Positions 42,809-50,936 of a stretch of 64,000 nucleotides of DNA are shown one piece after another. The stretch lies in contig JAKBXW010000001.1 in NCBI GenBank assembly GCA_021840555.1, forward strand, positions 62,001 through 126,000, read 5' to 3'. How positions within the stretch are numbered: the stretch's first letter is position 1; each line of letters begins with the position of its first letter. The notes beneath the pieces are model-generated. The model did not search any database, was not told the origin of the DNA, and saw only the letters and a program-made list of their open reading frames with translations. This DNA is from Nitrospirota bacterium. GTDB taxonomy: Bacteria > Nitrospirota > Leptospirillia > Leptospirillales > Leptospirillaceae. A program made the translations under genes and the position numbers.

Positions 42809-43366
42809 ATGGAAAGTTCAGGGATGGCCATTGCGCCGGTAGGCAGGCAGGATGAGACAACCCGGGAGTTGTCCCGGGAGATGTCCGGGGTGCCTGGGGG
42901 GGTTGATTTCGGAGAGGGGATCCTCCAGCTCGTGAGCTTTCGGCTGGGGGAGGAGGAATACGCCCTCGACGTGATGAACGTTCACGAAATCAACCGGATA
43001 TCCGATGTGACGCGGGTTCCCAAGGCGCCTTATTTCGTGGAAGGGGTGATGAACCTTCGGGGAAAAATTCTTCCGGTGATCAACCTTCGCAAGCGCTTCG
43101 GTTTTCCCCCTCCCACCACCGATGCGGAGGAGGCGAGGACCATCGTTGTCTTTCATGAGGGACTCATGGTCGGCCTGGCCGTGGACCAGGTCTACCAGGT
43201 GATCCGGATCGGGCGGGAGAAGATCGAGAACAATGAGGGAATCGGTCTGGGCAATGTCCTGGACGCGGTCATGGCCGGTGTGGCCCATCTCGGGGAGAAT
43301 CTGGTGGTGCTTCTCGATCTTCCCAAGCTTCTGGAAGCGATCCAGAAGGACGCCGGAAGACGCTGA
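42809..43366 (+). CDS. cheW: Chemotaxis coupling protein CheW
   Basis: A 185-residue adaptor between receptor and CheA. The CheW fold is evident (LVSFRLGEEEYALDVMNVHEI, YFVEGVMNLRGKILPVINLRKRFG in parts, GLAVDQVYQVIRI). The first 45 residues are an extra variable extension. CAGGAG precedes the ATG. Confidence 0.94.
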   Translation: MESSGMAIAPVGRQDETTRELSREMSGVPGGVDFGEGILQLVSFRLGEEEYALDVMNVHEINRISDVTRVPKAPYFVEGVMNLRGKILPVINLRKRFGFPPPTTDAEEARTIVVFHEGLMVGLAVDQVYQVIRIGREKIENNEGIGLGNVLDAVMAGVAHLGENLVVLLDLPKLLEAIQKDAGRR

Positions 43367-43397
43367 CCTGAAATAGTCCGGTTTTCGGGAGAGCTGC

Positions 43398-44192
43398 ATG
43401 GACATTACGACGATCCTCGGACTGGTCCTCGGGCTGGGCGGCATTCTCATGGGCGCCACACTCGAGGGTCTTCCCCTTTCGACGATCATTCAACCCACGG
43501 CGGCGATGATCGTCTTCGGGGGAACCTTCGGGGCGACCCTTCTCCAGTTTCCCCTGGGCTTTGTCCTGAAGGCCTTAAAGCTGATCCCGCGTATCTTCTT
43601 TTCCAAGGGCGGCGATCCTGGTCCCATCATCCAGAAGATTCAGGATCTCTCCAAGACCAGCCGGAAGGAAGGGCTCCTGAAGCTCGAAGCCCATCTGGAG
43701 GATCCGGAGATCAAGGCGGACCCGTTCTTCGCCCGGGGGGTCCGGATGGTGATGGACGGAACCGAGATCACCAAGGTCCGGGAGGCTCTCGAGGTCGAGG
43801 CCCATTATATCGAGGAGGAGGAGGGGGTTTCCTTCAAGGTCTTTGAGTCTGCGGGCGGGTATGCGCCGACCATCGGAATCCTGGGAGCCGTTCTGGGGCT
43901 CATCCATGTCATGAGCAACATGGGGGACCCCGCCAAGCTGGCCGAGGGCATTGCCGTGGCCTTCGTGGCAACGGTCTACGGCGTGGGGTCGGCCAATCTC
44001 GTCTACCTTCCCATCGGCGGGAAGCTCAAGCTCAAGGCCCGGACCGAGGGGAAGATCCGCGAGATTATCGTGGACGGACTCGTGGGGATCGGCCAGGGAG
44101 AGAACCCCGGCATGATCGAGGAGCGGCTGCTGGGCTTTCTCAATGATGCCGAGCGGGTCAAATATGAACAGACCTACCGCAAGGGCAAATAA
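43398..44192 (+). CDS. motA: Flagellar stator protein MotA
   Basis: A 264-residue stator with four membrane helices. GGYAPTIGILGAVLGLIHVM contains the conserved proline of the third helix, and the large cytoplasmic loop (residues 60-150) holds the charged FliG-contact region. The loop reads more like the MotA/MotP/PomA branch without the long E. coli insertion. The coupling ion cannot be fixed from sequence. Confidence 0.94.
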   Translation: MDITTILGLVLGLGGILMGATLEGLPLSTIIQPTAAMIVFGGTFGATLLQFPLGFVLKALKLIPRIFFSKGGDPGPIIQKIQDLSKTSRKEGLLKLEAHLEDPEIKADPFFARGVRMVMDGTEITKVREALEVEAHYIEEEEGVSFKVFESAGGYAPTIGILGAVLGLIHVMSNMGDPAKLAEGIAVAFVATVYGVGSANLVYLPIGGKLKLKARTEGKIREIIVDGLVGIGQGENPGMIEERLLGFLNDAERVKYEQTYRKGK

Positions 44193-44217
44193 CCGACAGG
44201 CGTGAGGGGAGAGGGCC

Positions 44218-45042
44218 ATGGCCAAGAAGGCCAAGCACGAGGATCACGAAAACCTCGAACGGTGGCTGGTCTCCTACGCCGACTTCATCACTCTCCTTTT
44301 CACCTTCTTCGTGATGATGTATGCCATCTCGGCGGTCAACACCGGAAAATACAAGGTCCTCTCCCACGCCATCGTGGCCACCTTCAACCACGAAACGGTT
44401 CAGCAACATCTTCACATCATCATCCCCCACAGCCGGATCCAGCCGGGAGAGTCCACGCCCCAGGTCAGGACAGTCCTTTTCCGGGCCATGCAGCTGATCC
44501 AGGAGCGCTCCTCCTCCCATGGGGCGATGAAGGTCGTCCAGACCAGCAAGGGGATCCGGATCCGGATCCAGGCGGCCTTCCTGTTTCGTTCCGGCCACGC
44601 CGCCGTTCGCAAGGCGGCCATCCCGACGCTCCGGAACATCGCCGGAATCCTGGCGCGGACCAAAAGACCGATCCGGGTCGAGGGTCATACCGACAATGTC
44701 CCCATCCACGGCCGTTACAAGAACAACTGGGCCCTGTCCACCATGCGGGCCGTCAATGTTCTGACGGAGCTGATCGCCCTGGGGCCGATCGATCCGCATC
44801 AGGCCAGCGCCGCCGGATATGGACAGTACCGTCCCCTGGTTCCGAACGACTCCGACGCAGACCGCCAGAAAAACAGAAGGGTCGAGATCGTGATCCTCAA
44901 GGGGGCCGAGAAGTCCCTGTCCTCCCCCGCTCCCTTTGGGATGCCCGGAGCGGTTTCCGGTAAGGAAGGGGGAGGGGAATCTCCCGAGATTCCGGCTCCG
45001 GCCCCCCCGGCCTCGACCGATCTCCCGGCTCCGAGAATCTGA
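44218..45042 (+). CDS. motB: Flagellar stator protein MotB
   Basis: A 274-residue stator. The ion-carrying Asp is D22 in WLVSYADFITLLFTFFVMM. The C-terminal OmpA-type peptidoglycan domain has VEGHTDNVPIHG, NNWALSTMRAVNVL and NRRVEIVI. A Pro/Ala-rich tail of about 40 residues follows. GGGGAGAG precedes the ATG. It pairs with MotA. Confidence 0.95.
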   Translation: MAKKAKHEDHENLERWLVSYADFITLLFTFFVMMYAISAVNTGKYKVLSHAIVATFNHETVQQHLHIIIPHSRIQPGESTPQVRTVLFRAMQLIQERSSSHGAMKVVQTSKGIRIRIQAAFLFRSGHAAVRKAAIPTLRNIAGILARTKRPIRVEGHTDNVPIHGRYKNNWALSTMRAVNVLTELIALGPIDPHQASAAGYGQYRPLVPNDSDADRQKNRRVEIVILKGAEKSLSSPAPFGMPGAVSGKEGGGESPEIPAPAPPASTDLPAPRI

Positions 45043-45053
45043 AGGAGTGCCCG

Positions 45054-45395
45054 ATGGGTATCTTGCCGGTCGTGAATCTCGAACAGGTGATCGCCCAGTC
45101 CCCCGCCCTGACGGGAGATCTGATCCGGGAGCAGAAAAAAGAGGAGGGGGCCCCCGAAGGGGTCCGAAAGGCGGTAACGGCCGATGAACAGATTCCTCCT
45201 CCGGCCGTCGAAATCCGTCCCGTCCGGGCGGTTATATCCGGAGAGTCTTCGGAGGAGGGGCTGGAGAAAGAGACAAAATCGGAGTATCCTCCGGGAAGGA
45301 GGCGGGGAAGGTCAGAACGTCCGTCCGCCTCCTCCGGTGGCTCGAAAAGCTCCGGGGACGGAGTGCGTGGACACCGCCTGGATATCGAAGCCTGA
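45054..45395 (+). CDS. Hypothetical protein in the motility operon
   Basis: A 113-residue protein with GGAG seven bases before ATG 45054, 11 bases after motB. Only the first 25 residues (GILPVVNLEQVIAQSPAL) look ordered; the rest is charged, Pro/Ser/Arg rich and probably disordered. No family is recognised. The short spacing to motB and to the next gene (18 bases) makes it part of the same transcript. Confidence 0.55.
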   Translation: MGILPVVNLEQVIAQSPALTGDLIREQKKEEGAPEGVRKAVTADEQIPPPAVEIRPVRAVISGESSEEGLEKETKSEYPPGRRRGRSERPSASSGGSKSSGDGVRGHRLDIEA

Positions 45396-45413
45396 GACTC
45401 TGGAGTCATCCGA

Positions 45414-45992
45414 ATGCCCTGGGCACGATTTGAAATCATTTCGGGACTTGTCGATGTTCTTCTGATCCTGAGCGCTGTCGTCCTGATGGTCCGGGTGAGA
45501 ATTCTCAGAAACTCCCTCAAGAGGTTGCGGGGACACTCCTCCGATCCGCTCTTTCTTCCGGAATCTTCCTCTTCCATGGTTCCCAAGGCCGAGAGCCCCT
45601 CCTCCGGACGGAAGCGAGAGGAAGCGGAGGCCTTCGACCGGGAGCGCCGGCGGCTGGAGGGCTTGATCCGGGAAGGCGAAAAGGTTCGATCCGAATTGTC
45701 CGTCCTCTTTTACGACGTCCAGCGCTTTCTCGATGAGCTGACGATGGCCGAACGGCGCGGGGCGGGGGAAAAACCGGAGAGGCTGGAAGAGAGCGGGAAG
45801 ATGTATCCTCTTCCGGAGGACGAGTTGGCGCTCCCTCCGGCAGAATCCGGTCTGAGGGAGGAGCCGACGAAGGATCTCGTTCTCCGTCTTTCCCGGGAAG
45901 GACGCTCCATTCCTGAAATCGCCGCCGCGGTCGGTCGCGCAGAAGGAGAGGTCGCGTTTCTGCTGTCCATGGAGAAGGTCGGCCGCTCCTAG
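45414..45992 (+). CDS. Membrane-anchored coiled-coil protein, DUF2802-like
   Basis: A 192-residue protein. An N-terminal membrane helix (about residues 8-27, IISGLVDVLLILSAVVLMVR) is followed by a coiled coil (residues 65-100). It ends in DLVLRLSREGRSIPEIAAAVGRAEGEVAFLL, here read in two parts, a helix-turn-helix-like motif seen at the end of DUF2802/SwrB-like proteins near flagellar genes. Its job is not known; in Bacillus SwrB affects basal-body maturation. Confidence 0.6.
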   Translation: MPWARFEIISGLVDVLLILSAVVLMVRVRILRNSLKRLRGHSSDPLFLPESSSSMVPKAESPSSGRKREEAEAFDRERRRLEGLIREGEKVRSELSVLFYDVQRFLDELTMAERRGAGEKPERLEESGKMYPLPEDELALPPAESGLREEPTKDLVLRLSREGRSIPEIAAAVGRAEGEVAFLLSMEKVGRS

Positions 45993-46051
45993 CGGTGATG
46001 CGTAGGTTTCTGCAAAGACCCGATGTGGGCAGGGAGGAAAGGTGGTGCGGG

Positions 46052-46981
46052 ATGGAACCCGTTGGGCAAAAGTCGCGATTTGAGGCGATCTCTCCCTCGA
46101 CTGACGGCCTCTCCTACGAATTTCTGTTAAAGCTCCTCGATCTGTCCCGGGCCGAGACACCGGGTATGAAAATCATTGTTTCTCTTCCAGCGGCCCTTCT
46201 CACCAAGGCTTTTGATGCAGCATCGTCCCTTCCCGTCCGTTTCATCATGAAAGCCTCCCCGCTTCGAAATGAGTTGGAACAGCTCCTGGGCGAATCTTCC
46301 TCCGGACCCGTGACGCTCGAGGTGGAGCGGGACGGAAATCGTCTTCTCTGGAACTTCCGAGGAAAAAATATCGCCCTCTCGCTGGCCTCTCCGCTGATTC
46401 TTTCCCGTCCGTTGCCCATCCTTCTCGAAGATCCGCAGCCGGTGCCCAAACCGGACCTCCCTTCCGGAGGACCGGAGACCCTCCTCCCCACCCGGACCAT
46501 CCTGGCCTATTCCTCTCCTTCTCAGGATGAGCCGGTCTCCCGGGGGGGCGGCGCTCTCGCGCTTTCCGGTGCAGGAATCCTTCCCTCGGCGGGACCGGTC
46601 GCCGTCTGGCCCGCGTTTTTTCCGGACCGCACGATCGCGCTTTCCGTCCGCTGGATTCCGGAGGAGAGGCGGAAAGATGAGGAGCCTTCCGGTCGTCCGG
46701 GAGGAGAGGTGGTCTTCTCTCTGGAAATTCCCTGGGGGAGAGGGAACGGAGACCGTTCCCCGGAAAAGATCCTCCTGACAGGGTTGTGGGGAGAGGGAGG
46801 CGTCACACTCCAGGGGAGAAATCTTCCGGAGGATTTTCTGAAGCACTTCGAAGGACGAAGGGAGATCCTGTCGGAAAGTCTTCGGGTCTTTCCGGGCGTC
46901 TTGTTTTCTGCCCGCCTGAGCGGGCGGGAATCCGGCAGGATGGAGGAGGGGGAAATTGGCGGGTCCCGCCCCCGGAAGTGA
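46052..46981 (+). CDS. Hypothetical protein, possibly a second FliK/YlqG-like protein
   Basis: A 309-residue protein from ATG 46052 (AAAGGTGG six bases upstream); GTG 45995 and ATG 45998 are in-frame alternatives adding up to 19 residues. The middle is Pro-rich. The last 120 residues alternate strands (IALSVRWIPEE, VVFSLEIPWG, GVTLQGRNLPEDF) and end in a helix (REILSESLRVFPGV), resembling the Flg_hook fold. It overlaps an FlhB-C paralogue, as ylqG and ylqH do in Bacillus. The assignment is tentative. Confidence 0.5.
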   Translation: MEPVGQKSRFEAISPSTDGLSYEFLLKLLDLSRAETPGMKIIVSLPAALLTKAFDAASSLPVRFIMKASPLRNELEQLLGESSSGPVTLEVERDGNRLLWNFRGKNIALSLASPLILSRPLPILLEDPQPVPKPDLPSGGPETLLPTRTILAYSSPSQDEPVSRGGGALALSGAGILPSAGPVAVWPAFFPDRTIALSVRWIPEERRKDEEPSGRPGGEVVFSLEIPWGRGNGDRSPEKILLTGLWGEGGVTLQGRNLPEDFLKHFEGRREILSESLRVFPGVLFSARLSGRESGRMEEGEIGGSRPRK

Positions 46982-47270
46982 TGATGCGGAAGGCGTCTCC
47001 GCGGAAAAGGTGGCGCTTTCAATCGCCCTCCGTTATCTTCCCGGCATTGACGAAGCTCCTCTTGTCCTGGTCAGCGGCCAGGGAGAGATCGCACGGGCGA
47101 TCGTGATACTCGCTCGCTCTCTCAGGATTCCCGTAGTCCGGGAGGCGGGACTCTCTGAAAAGCTATTGCGTGTTCCCCCGGGACACCCGATTCCGAAAGA
47201 GCTGTACGAGGCCGTCGCCGTCATCCTAGCGGCTCTCTTTGTGGAGAGGCCCCCCGGACAGGGAGGATGA
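46956..47270 (+). CDS. FlhB C-terminal-domain paralogue (FlhX/YlqH type)
   Basis: A 104-residue cytoplasmic protein starting at TTG 46956 with GAGGAGG six bases upstream. ALRYLPGIDEAPLVLVSGQGE, AIVILARSLRIPVVREAGL and HPIPKELYEAVAVILAAL follow the FlhB cytoplasmic domain after its cleavage site. No membrane part and no NPTH are present. Such proteins can substitute for the cleaved FlhB fragment in export switching. It overlaps the upstream gene by 26 bases. Confidence 0.8.
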   Translation: MAGPAPGSDDAEGVSAEKVALSIALRYLPGIDEAPLVLVSGQGEIARAIVILARSLRIPVVREAGLSEKLLRVPPGHPIPKELYEAVAVILAALFVERPPGQGG

Positions 47271-47755
47271 GCGGGCATTTTGCCTTTGGTTCCTTGCTGA
47301 TGGACTGAGACCCCATAAACCCCGCTCCGATTCCGTCTCTGGCGGATCCACTCCTCCGAAGGCTCCGGGCCCTTTCTTGCCGGGACCTCGCCCGGGATTC
47401 GGGAATCTCCTCTCCGTCCAATCTGAGGGAATGGGCTCTGGGCCTTCCGTGCAGTCTGAGCGCACCGCGCGTCGGAAGGGTCCCGGGGGGCGCGGGACTC
47501 GACCGGACCTCACGGGATCCGCTCTCCGGCCTTCATCGATGGAAGGTCGAGGAAGGATCGATGGCACTCCTGGCAGGAGTTTTTCCTTTGCTTTTTCCTG
47601 AGAGTCTTCGTCATGTCCGGGGGCAATCCGGCCCTTTCGGAACAGAAGGAGCCGGTCGCTCCGTTTCACTGGAGCCGGAGGCCTTGTCCCCTCTGGCTGA
47701 TCCTGATCTTGATCTTGATCCCGCCTCTCTTTCCCTCCTCCGAGCCGCTGTCTGA
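47271..47755 (+). pseudogene. Probable broken or decayed coding region
   Basis: One frame is open from the TGA at 47306-47308 to the TGA at 47753-47755 (about 148 codons) and reads like protein (PSLADPLLRRLRALSC, LARDSGISSPSNLREWALGL, MALLAGVFPLLFPESLRHV). It has no good start: ATG 47267 touches a GGAGG and meets the TGA after 13 codons, and ATG 47561 gives only 64 residues. A second frame is open over 47239-47601. It looks like a gene at the end of the mot operon damaged by a stop or frameshift, but a chance open frame in GC-rich DNA is possible. Confidence 0.35.
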
Positions 47756-48041
47756 CTTATGAACGCCTTTCCGAACGTCTCCGGGCCGATGGCATCGACC
47801 CTGCGAGGCGGCCCGACGTCTCGGGTTCTTCTGAAGTCCGATCAGGCCCATCACGACTGTCATTTTTATGTCGCCTTTAAAGTTACCATTCTGAACCCGA
47901 TCTCTCCCTCTGTTTCCTGAAAAATCCAGGCCCGTTCAGCAAAAGAAATCCGGGAATTTTTTTCCTGACGGAGAGGGAAAGAATTGCCGGAAATTAGGGG
48001 AGGTTATAATTAAAATGTTGCTATTTATTAATTTTTAATAA
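47756..48041. other. Intergenic upstream region of flgF operon
   Basis: A non-coding stretch of about 286 bases whose last 60 bases are markedly AT-rich (runs of A/T at 48004-48041), as is common upstream of sigma-54 promoters for bending or activator binding. A TAAAGTTA at 47878 resembles a FliA -35, but its partner is poor. No gene is seen. Confidence 0.5.
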
Positions 48042-48059
48042 CTGGCATGGTCATTGCTT
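48042..48059 (+). promoter_or_regulatory. Sigma-54 promoter of the flgF operon
   Basis: CTGGCATG-N4-TTGCTT with GG at 48044-48045 and GC at 48056-48057, ten bases apart. It is the closest match to the sigma-54 consensus in the window. ATG 48084 of flgF is 27 bases after the GC. Confidence 0.9.
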
Positions 48060-48083
48060 AAGTCGAGGCAAGGAGGACCTGCA

Positions 48084-48884
48084 ATGAGACGTGCCGAATT
48101 CGCACTGGTGTCAGGGGCCCAGGGACAGGAACAGATGATCGATGTCCTGTCGAACAATCTGGCCAATGTGAACACCCCGGGATACCGGAAGGACCGGGTC
48201 ACCTTCCGGACCTACCTTCCCCACCGGGAGTATCTCCACAAATCGCCTTCCGATCGTCCGGGGTTCCGGATGACCCCCTTCGGGACCTTTCCCACGCCCT
48301 GGGGCATGGCCGGTTCCGATGTGCCCCACGCCGGCGTCGACCGGATCTATGTCCGCTACGAGGAGGGGGAGTTCCAGAGAACGGGAAATCCTCTCGATGT
48401 CGCCCTGTCCGGGAAAGGCTTTCTGGCGGTCCAGACGGCGGGAGGAACGTTCCTGACCCGGAACGGACATCTCACGCTTGATAAGGATGGTCACCTGGTG
48501 ACCAACGAAGGCCATCCCGTGCTGGACGACCAGGGAAGAAACATCAGTCTGCCGATCGGGGGCCGTGAAAAAATTCGGATCGACAGCGCGGGAAAGATCT
48601 TTGCCGGAGAGAAGCTCGCGGGGCGCCTCGGAATCGTCGAGCCCGCCGGAGGGAATGACAGCCTGGTCAAGGTCGGGGAAGGACTTTTCTATTCTCCGGC
48701 GGGCACCCTAAAGGGAGAGGCCCGGGTGATGGCCGGGGGCGTGGAGGGCTCCAATGTGAAGGGGACCTCCGAAATGGTTCGGATGATCCAGGGGATGCGC
48801 ACCTACCAGACGGACATACAGGCGCTTCACACCCTGAACGATCTGACAAATCGGACCGTCAACGACATGACAGTGATCGCCTGA
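48084..48884 (+). CDS. flgF: Flagellar basal-body rod protein FlgF
   Basis: A 266-residue proximal rod protein. The N-terminal axial motif is VLSNNLANVNTPGYRKD and the C-terminal is GSNVKGTSEMVRMIQGMRTYQ. ATG 48084 has AGGAGG eight bases upstream; the in-frame TTG at 48054 lies inside the promoter. It is paired with flgG 21 bases downstream. Confidence 0.92.
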   Translation: MRRAEFALVSGAQGQEQMIDVLSNNLANVNTPGYRKDRVTFRTYLPHREYLHKSPSDRPGFRMTPFGTFPTPWGMAGSDVPHAGVDRIYVRYEEGEFQRTGNPLDVALSGKGFLAVQTAGGTFLTRNGHLTLDKDGHLVTNEGHPVLDDQGRNISLPIGGREKIRIDSAGKIFAGEKLAGRLGIVEPAGGNDSLVKVGEGLFYSPAGTLKGEARVMAGGVEGSNVKGTSEMVRMIQGMRTYQTDIQALHTLNDLTNRTVNDMTVIA

Positions 48885-48905
48885 TCGATCAAACGGGGAG
48901 GATCC

Positions 48906-49691
48906 ATGTTTCGAGCTCTCTGGAGTGCGGCCGCCGGCATGGAGTCGCAGCAATCCAATCTCGATGTCATCACGAACAACCTGGCCAATGTGAACACCAC
49001 GGGATACAAGCGCCAGCGGGCGAACTTCCAGGATCTGATGTACCAGACCCAGATCCCGGCGGGGGAGGCCTCCTCTCTCGAAGGGAATCAGGTTCCCACC
49101 GGTCTTCAGGTGGGCATGGGAAGTCGTCTGGCTTCGGTCCAGAAGGTCTTTCTCCAGGGATCCCTCCGGACGACGAACAATCCGCTCGACGTGGCGATTC
49201 AGGGGAACGGCCTGCTTGTCGTGAAGTTGCCGGACGGACGTCAGGCCTATACCCGGGATGGAACCTTCAATATCGATGGCAAGGGGCGGATGGTGACTCC
49301 GGGTGGTTTGGTCACAGATCCGCAGATCGTCGTTCCCAAAAACGCGAAATCGATCCACATTTCCCCCGATGGCGAGGTCTCGGCCACGGTTCCAGGGCAA
49401 ACCGCTCCGGTCCACCTTGGTCAGCTTGTCCTGGCGCAGTTCATTAACCCGGCTGGTCTGGAGGCCCGCGGAAACAATCTTTTTATGGAGACCTCCGCCT
49501 CCGGAAAGCCGTCATTGTCGAGCCCGGGGGTGAACGGAGCGGGCCATCTCCAGTCGGGTTTTCTCGAGGCCTCGAACGTGAACGTGGCGGAGGAGCTCGT
49601 CAACATGGTGATCGGACAGCGCGCCTATCAGATGGATTCGTCGAGCATCCGGGCCGTCAACCGGATGCTCGGATATACCGCGACGCTTTAG
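48906..49691 (+). CDS. flgG: Flagellar distal rod protein FlgG
   Basis: A 261-residue distal rod protein. MFRALWSAAAGMESQQ and VITNNLANVNTTGYKRQRA open it, and EASNVNVAEELVNMVIGQRAY closes it, all typical of FlgG. GGGGAGG precedes the ATG. The length equals that of E. coli FlgG. Confidence 0.95.
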   Translation: MFRALWSAAAGMESQQSNLDVITNNLANVNTTGYKRQRANFQDLMYQTQIPAGEASSLEGNQVPTGLQVGMGSRLASVQKVFLQGSLRTTNNPLDVAIQGNGLLVVKLPDGRQAYTRDGTFNIDGKGRMVTPGGLVTDPQIVVPKNAKSIHISPDGEVSATVPGQTAPVHLGQLVLAQFINPAGLEARGNNLFMETSASGKPSLSSPGVNGAGHLQSGFLEASNVNVAEELVNMVIGQRAYQMDSSSIRAVNRMLGYTATL

Positions 49692-49707
49692 GACTTCAGG
49701 AGAGACG

Positions 49708-50355
49708 ATGGGGTTCATGAATTGGCTTGTTCCACTGGCTTCGTGGATCGCAGGATTTCTGCTGGCCGCAGGAGTCCCGGGGGATTTGTGGGCTCTGGAT
49801 CGTAGCCGGGATATCCCGATCCTGAGCAAGGGGGGCGGAGGGTTGTCTTTTGATCGCGCGGCCCTTGATGGGCGCATCCGGCAGGAACTGCATCTCGGAC
49901 CCGGTTCCCGGATCGCGATCGGGGGTTTGCCACGTCGTTTCCAGGGGCCTTCCGGGGAGGAGCTTTCCGCAGAGCTGACAGAGGAAGGTCCCCAGACAGG
50001 AGGCGTCTATCTTTTTCTTCTCAATGTCCTTGGAAACGGGGTGGCCCGGGAGTCCTTCTACCTGCATGTGAAGGTTTCCGGGGAGTCGGCCAAAGTTCCC
50101 GATTACCCGCTGCTCCGGGAGAAGGCGCTTCGGTCTGGCGGCTCTTCTGGGGACTCCCTGGTCCATTCGGGGGATACGGTGCGTGTGACGGTAAGCGGCA
50201 GGGGATTCATGATCCGATTCTCGGGAATCGCCCAGGGTGAGGGATTCGCCGGGGATCAGATCCCCGTGATCAATCCCGTGTCCGGACGCAGTCTGACGGG
50301 TCTGATCACCGGCCATGATCAAGTGATGATCCGTCTTTCGGGGAGCCCCTCGTGA
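49708..50355 (+). CDS. flgA: P-ring assembly chaperone FlgA
   Basis: A 215-residue exported protein. A signal peptide (about residues 1-29) is followed by a variable domain and a C-terminal SAF-type domain with VHSGDTVRVTVSGRGFMIRFSG and IPVINPVSGRSLTG, the FlgA pattern. The first SAF-like half is poorly conserved. It overlaps flgH by four bases and is needed for FlgI assembly. Confidence 0.85.
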   Translation: MGFMNWLVPLASWIAGFLLAAGVPGDLWALDRSRDIPILSKGGGGLSFDRAALDGRIRQELHLGPGSRIAIGGLPRRFQGPSGEELSAELTEEGPQTGGVYLFLLNVLGNGVARESFYLHVKVSGESAKVPDYPLLREKALRSGGSSGDSLVHSGDTVRVTVSGRGFMIRFSGIAQGEGFAGDQIPVINPVSGRSLTGLITGHDQVMIRLSGSPS

Positions 50356-50936
50356 AGGTGCGAAAATCATCGGGATTTCTGGTCGCCGTATTTCTGGGGA
50401 ACCTTTGGCTGGCAGGATGCGTGAAAACGGCTGCCCCACCGCCTGTGACCTATTCGGATGGAGCGCCCCACCCCCTTCCTCCCATCCAGAGGGAGCGGGC
50501 CTTTGACGGATCCCTCTTCGCTCCGGGTGGGCTTGGAGACCTGGCCGCCGACAAGGTCGCACTCTACCCCGGAGATCCGGTGATCATCCGGTTCGGCCTG
50601 AAGAACGGGTATCCCGGGATTCCCCAGGGGCGCGTGACCCTCCTGACGGGGCAGGTGATCCGGGTCGAACCGTCCGGAACCCTTCTTGTCTCGGCCCAGA
50701 GAAGCATCCGGGACAGTTCGGGGGTCCGCCGGGTGGTTCTGGTGGGACGCGTGGACCATGGTTCGATCGAAACGGGGAACGAGGTTCCGGTTTCCCGGGT
50801 CTCCATGCTCCGGTTCCGGTCGGATGGGCCATCGGAGCGAAAGAGAAATCCGAACTTCACGCCGTCCGTGGTCCCTGGAAAGACCAACGGAAAGGCAGGA
50901 GCTGGAAGTAAAAAAAGGTCAGGGGGAACCCCATGA
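50352..50936 (+). CDS. flgH: Flagellar L-ring lipoprotein FlgH (divergent)
   Basis: A 194-residue lipoprotein. The lipobox L-A-G-C places the acylated Cys at C23. GSLFAPGGLGDLAADKVAL then YPGDPVIIRFG corresponds to the FlgH core (SLF...ADxxAxxxGD). The remainder is shorter and less conserved than in enterobacteria, and the C terminus is Lys/Gly rich. It starts at GTG 50352. Position between flgA and flgI supports the call. Confidence 0.75.
   Translation: MKVRKSSGFLVAVFLGNLWLAGCVKTAAPPPVTYSDGAPHPLPPIQRERAFDGSLFAPGGLGDLAADKVALYPGDPVIIRFGLKNGYPGIPQGRVTLLTGQVIRVEPSGTLLVSAQRSIRDSSGVRRVVLVGRVDHGSIETGNEVPVSRVSMLRFRSDGPSERKRNPNFTPSVVPGKTNGKAGAGSKKRSGGTP

Noticed and set aside
47306-47308. In-frame TGA read as selenocysteine
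   Set aside because: No selenoprotein family is recognisable, no selenocysteine insertion hairpin is evident just after it, and the upstream start is poor. A broken gene is simpler.
47239-47601. 120-codon frame after the FlhB-like gene
   Set aside because: It has only a TTG start without a ribosome-binding site, a low-complexity Pro/Gly/Arg product and no family. It competes with a better-looking frame in the same DNA.
47878-47903. TAAAGTTA followed by CCCGATCT as a sigma-28 promoter for flgF
   Set aside because: The spacer is one base short and the -10 matches only five of eight. The sigma-54 site at 48044 explains the operon better.
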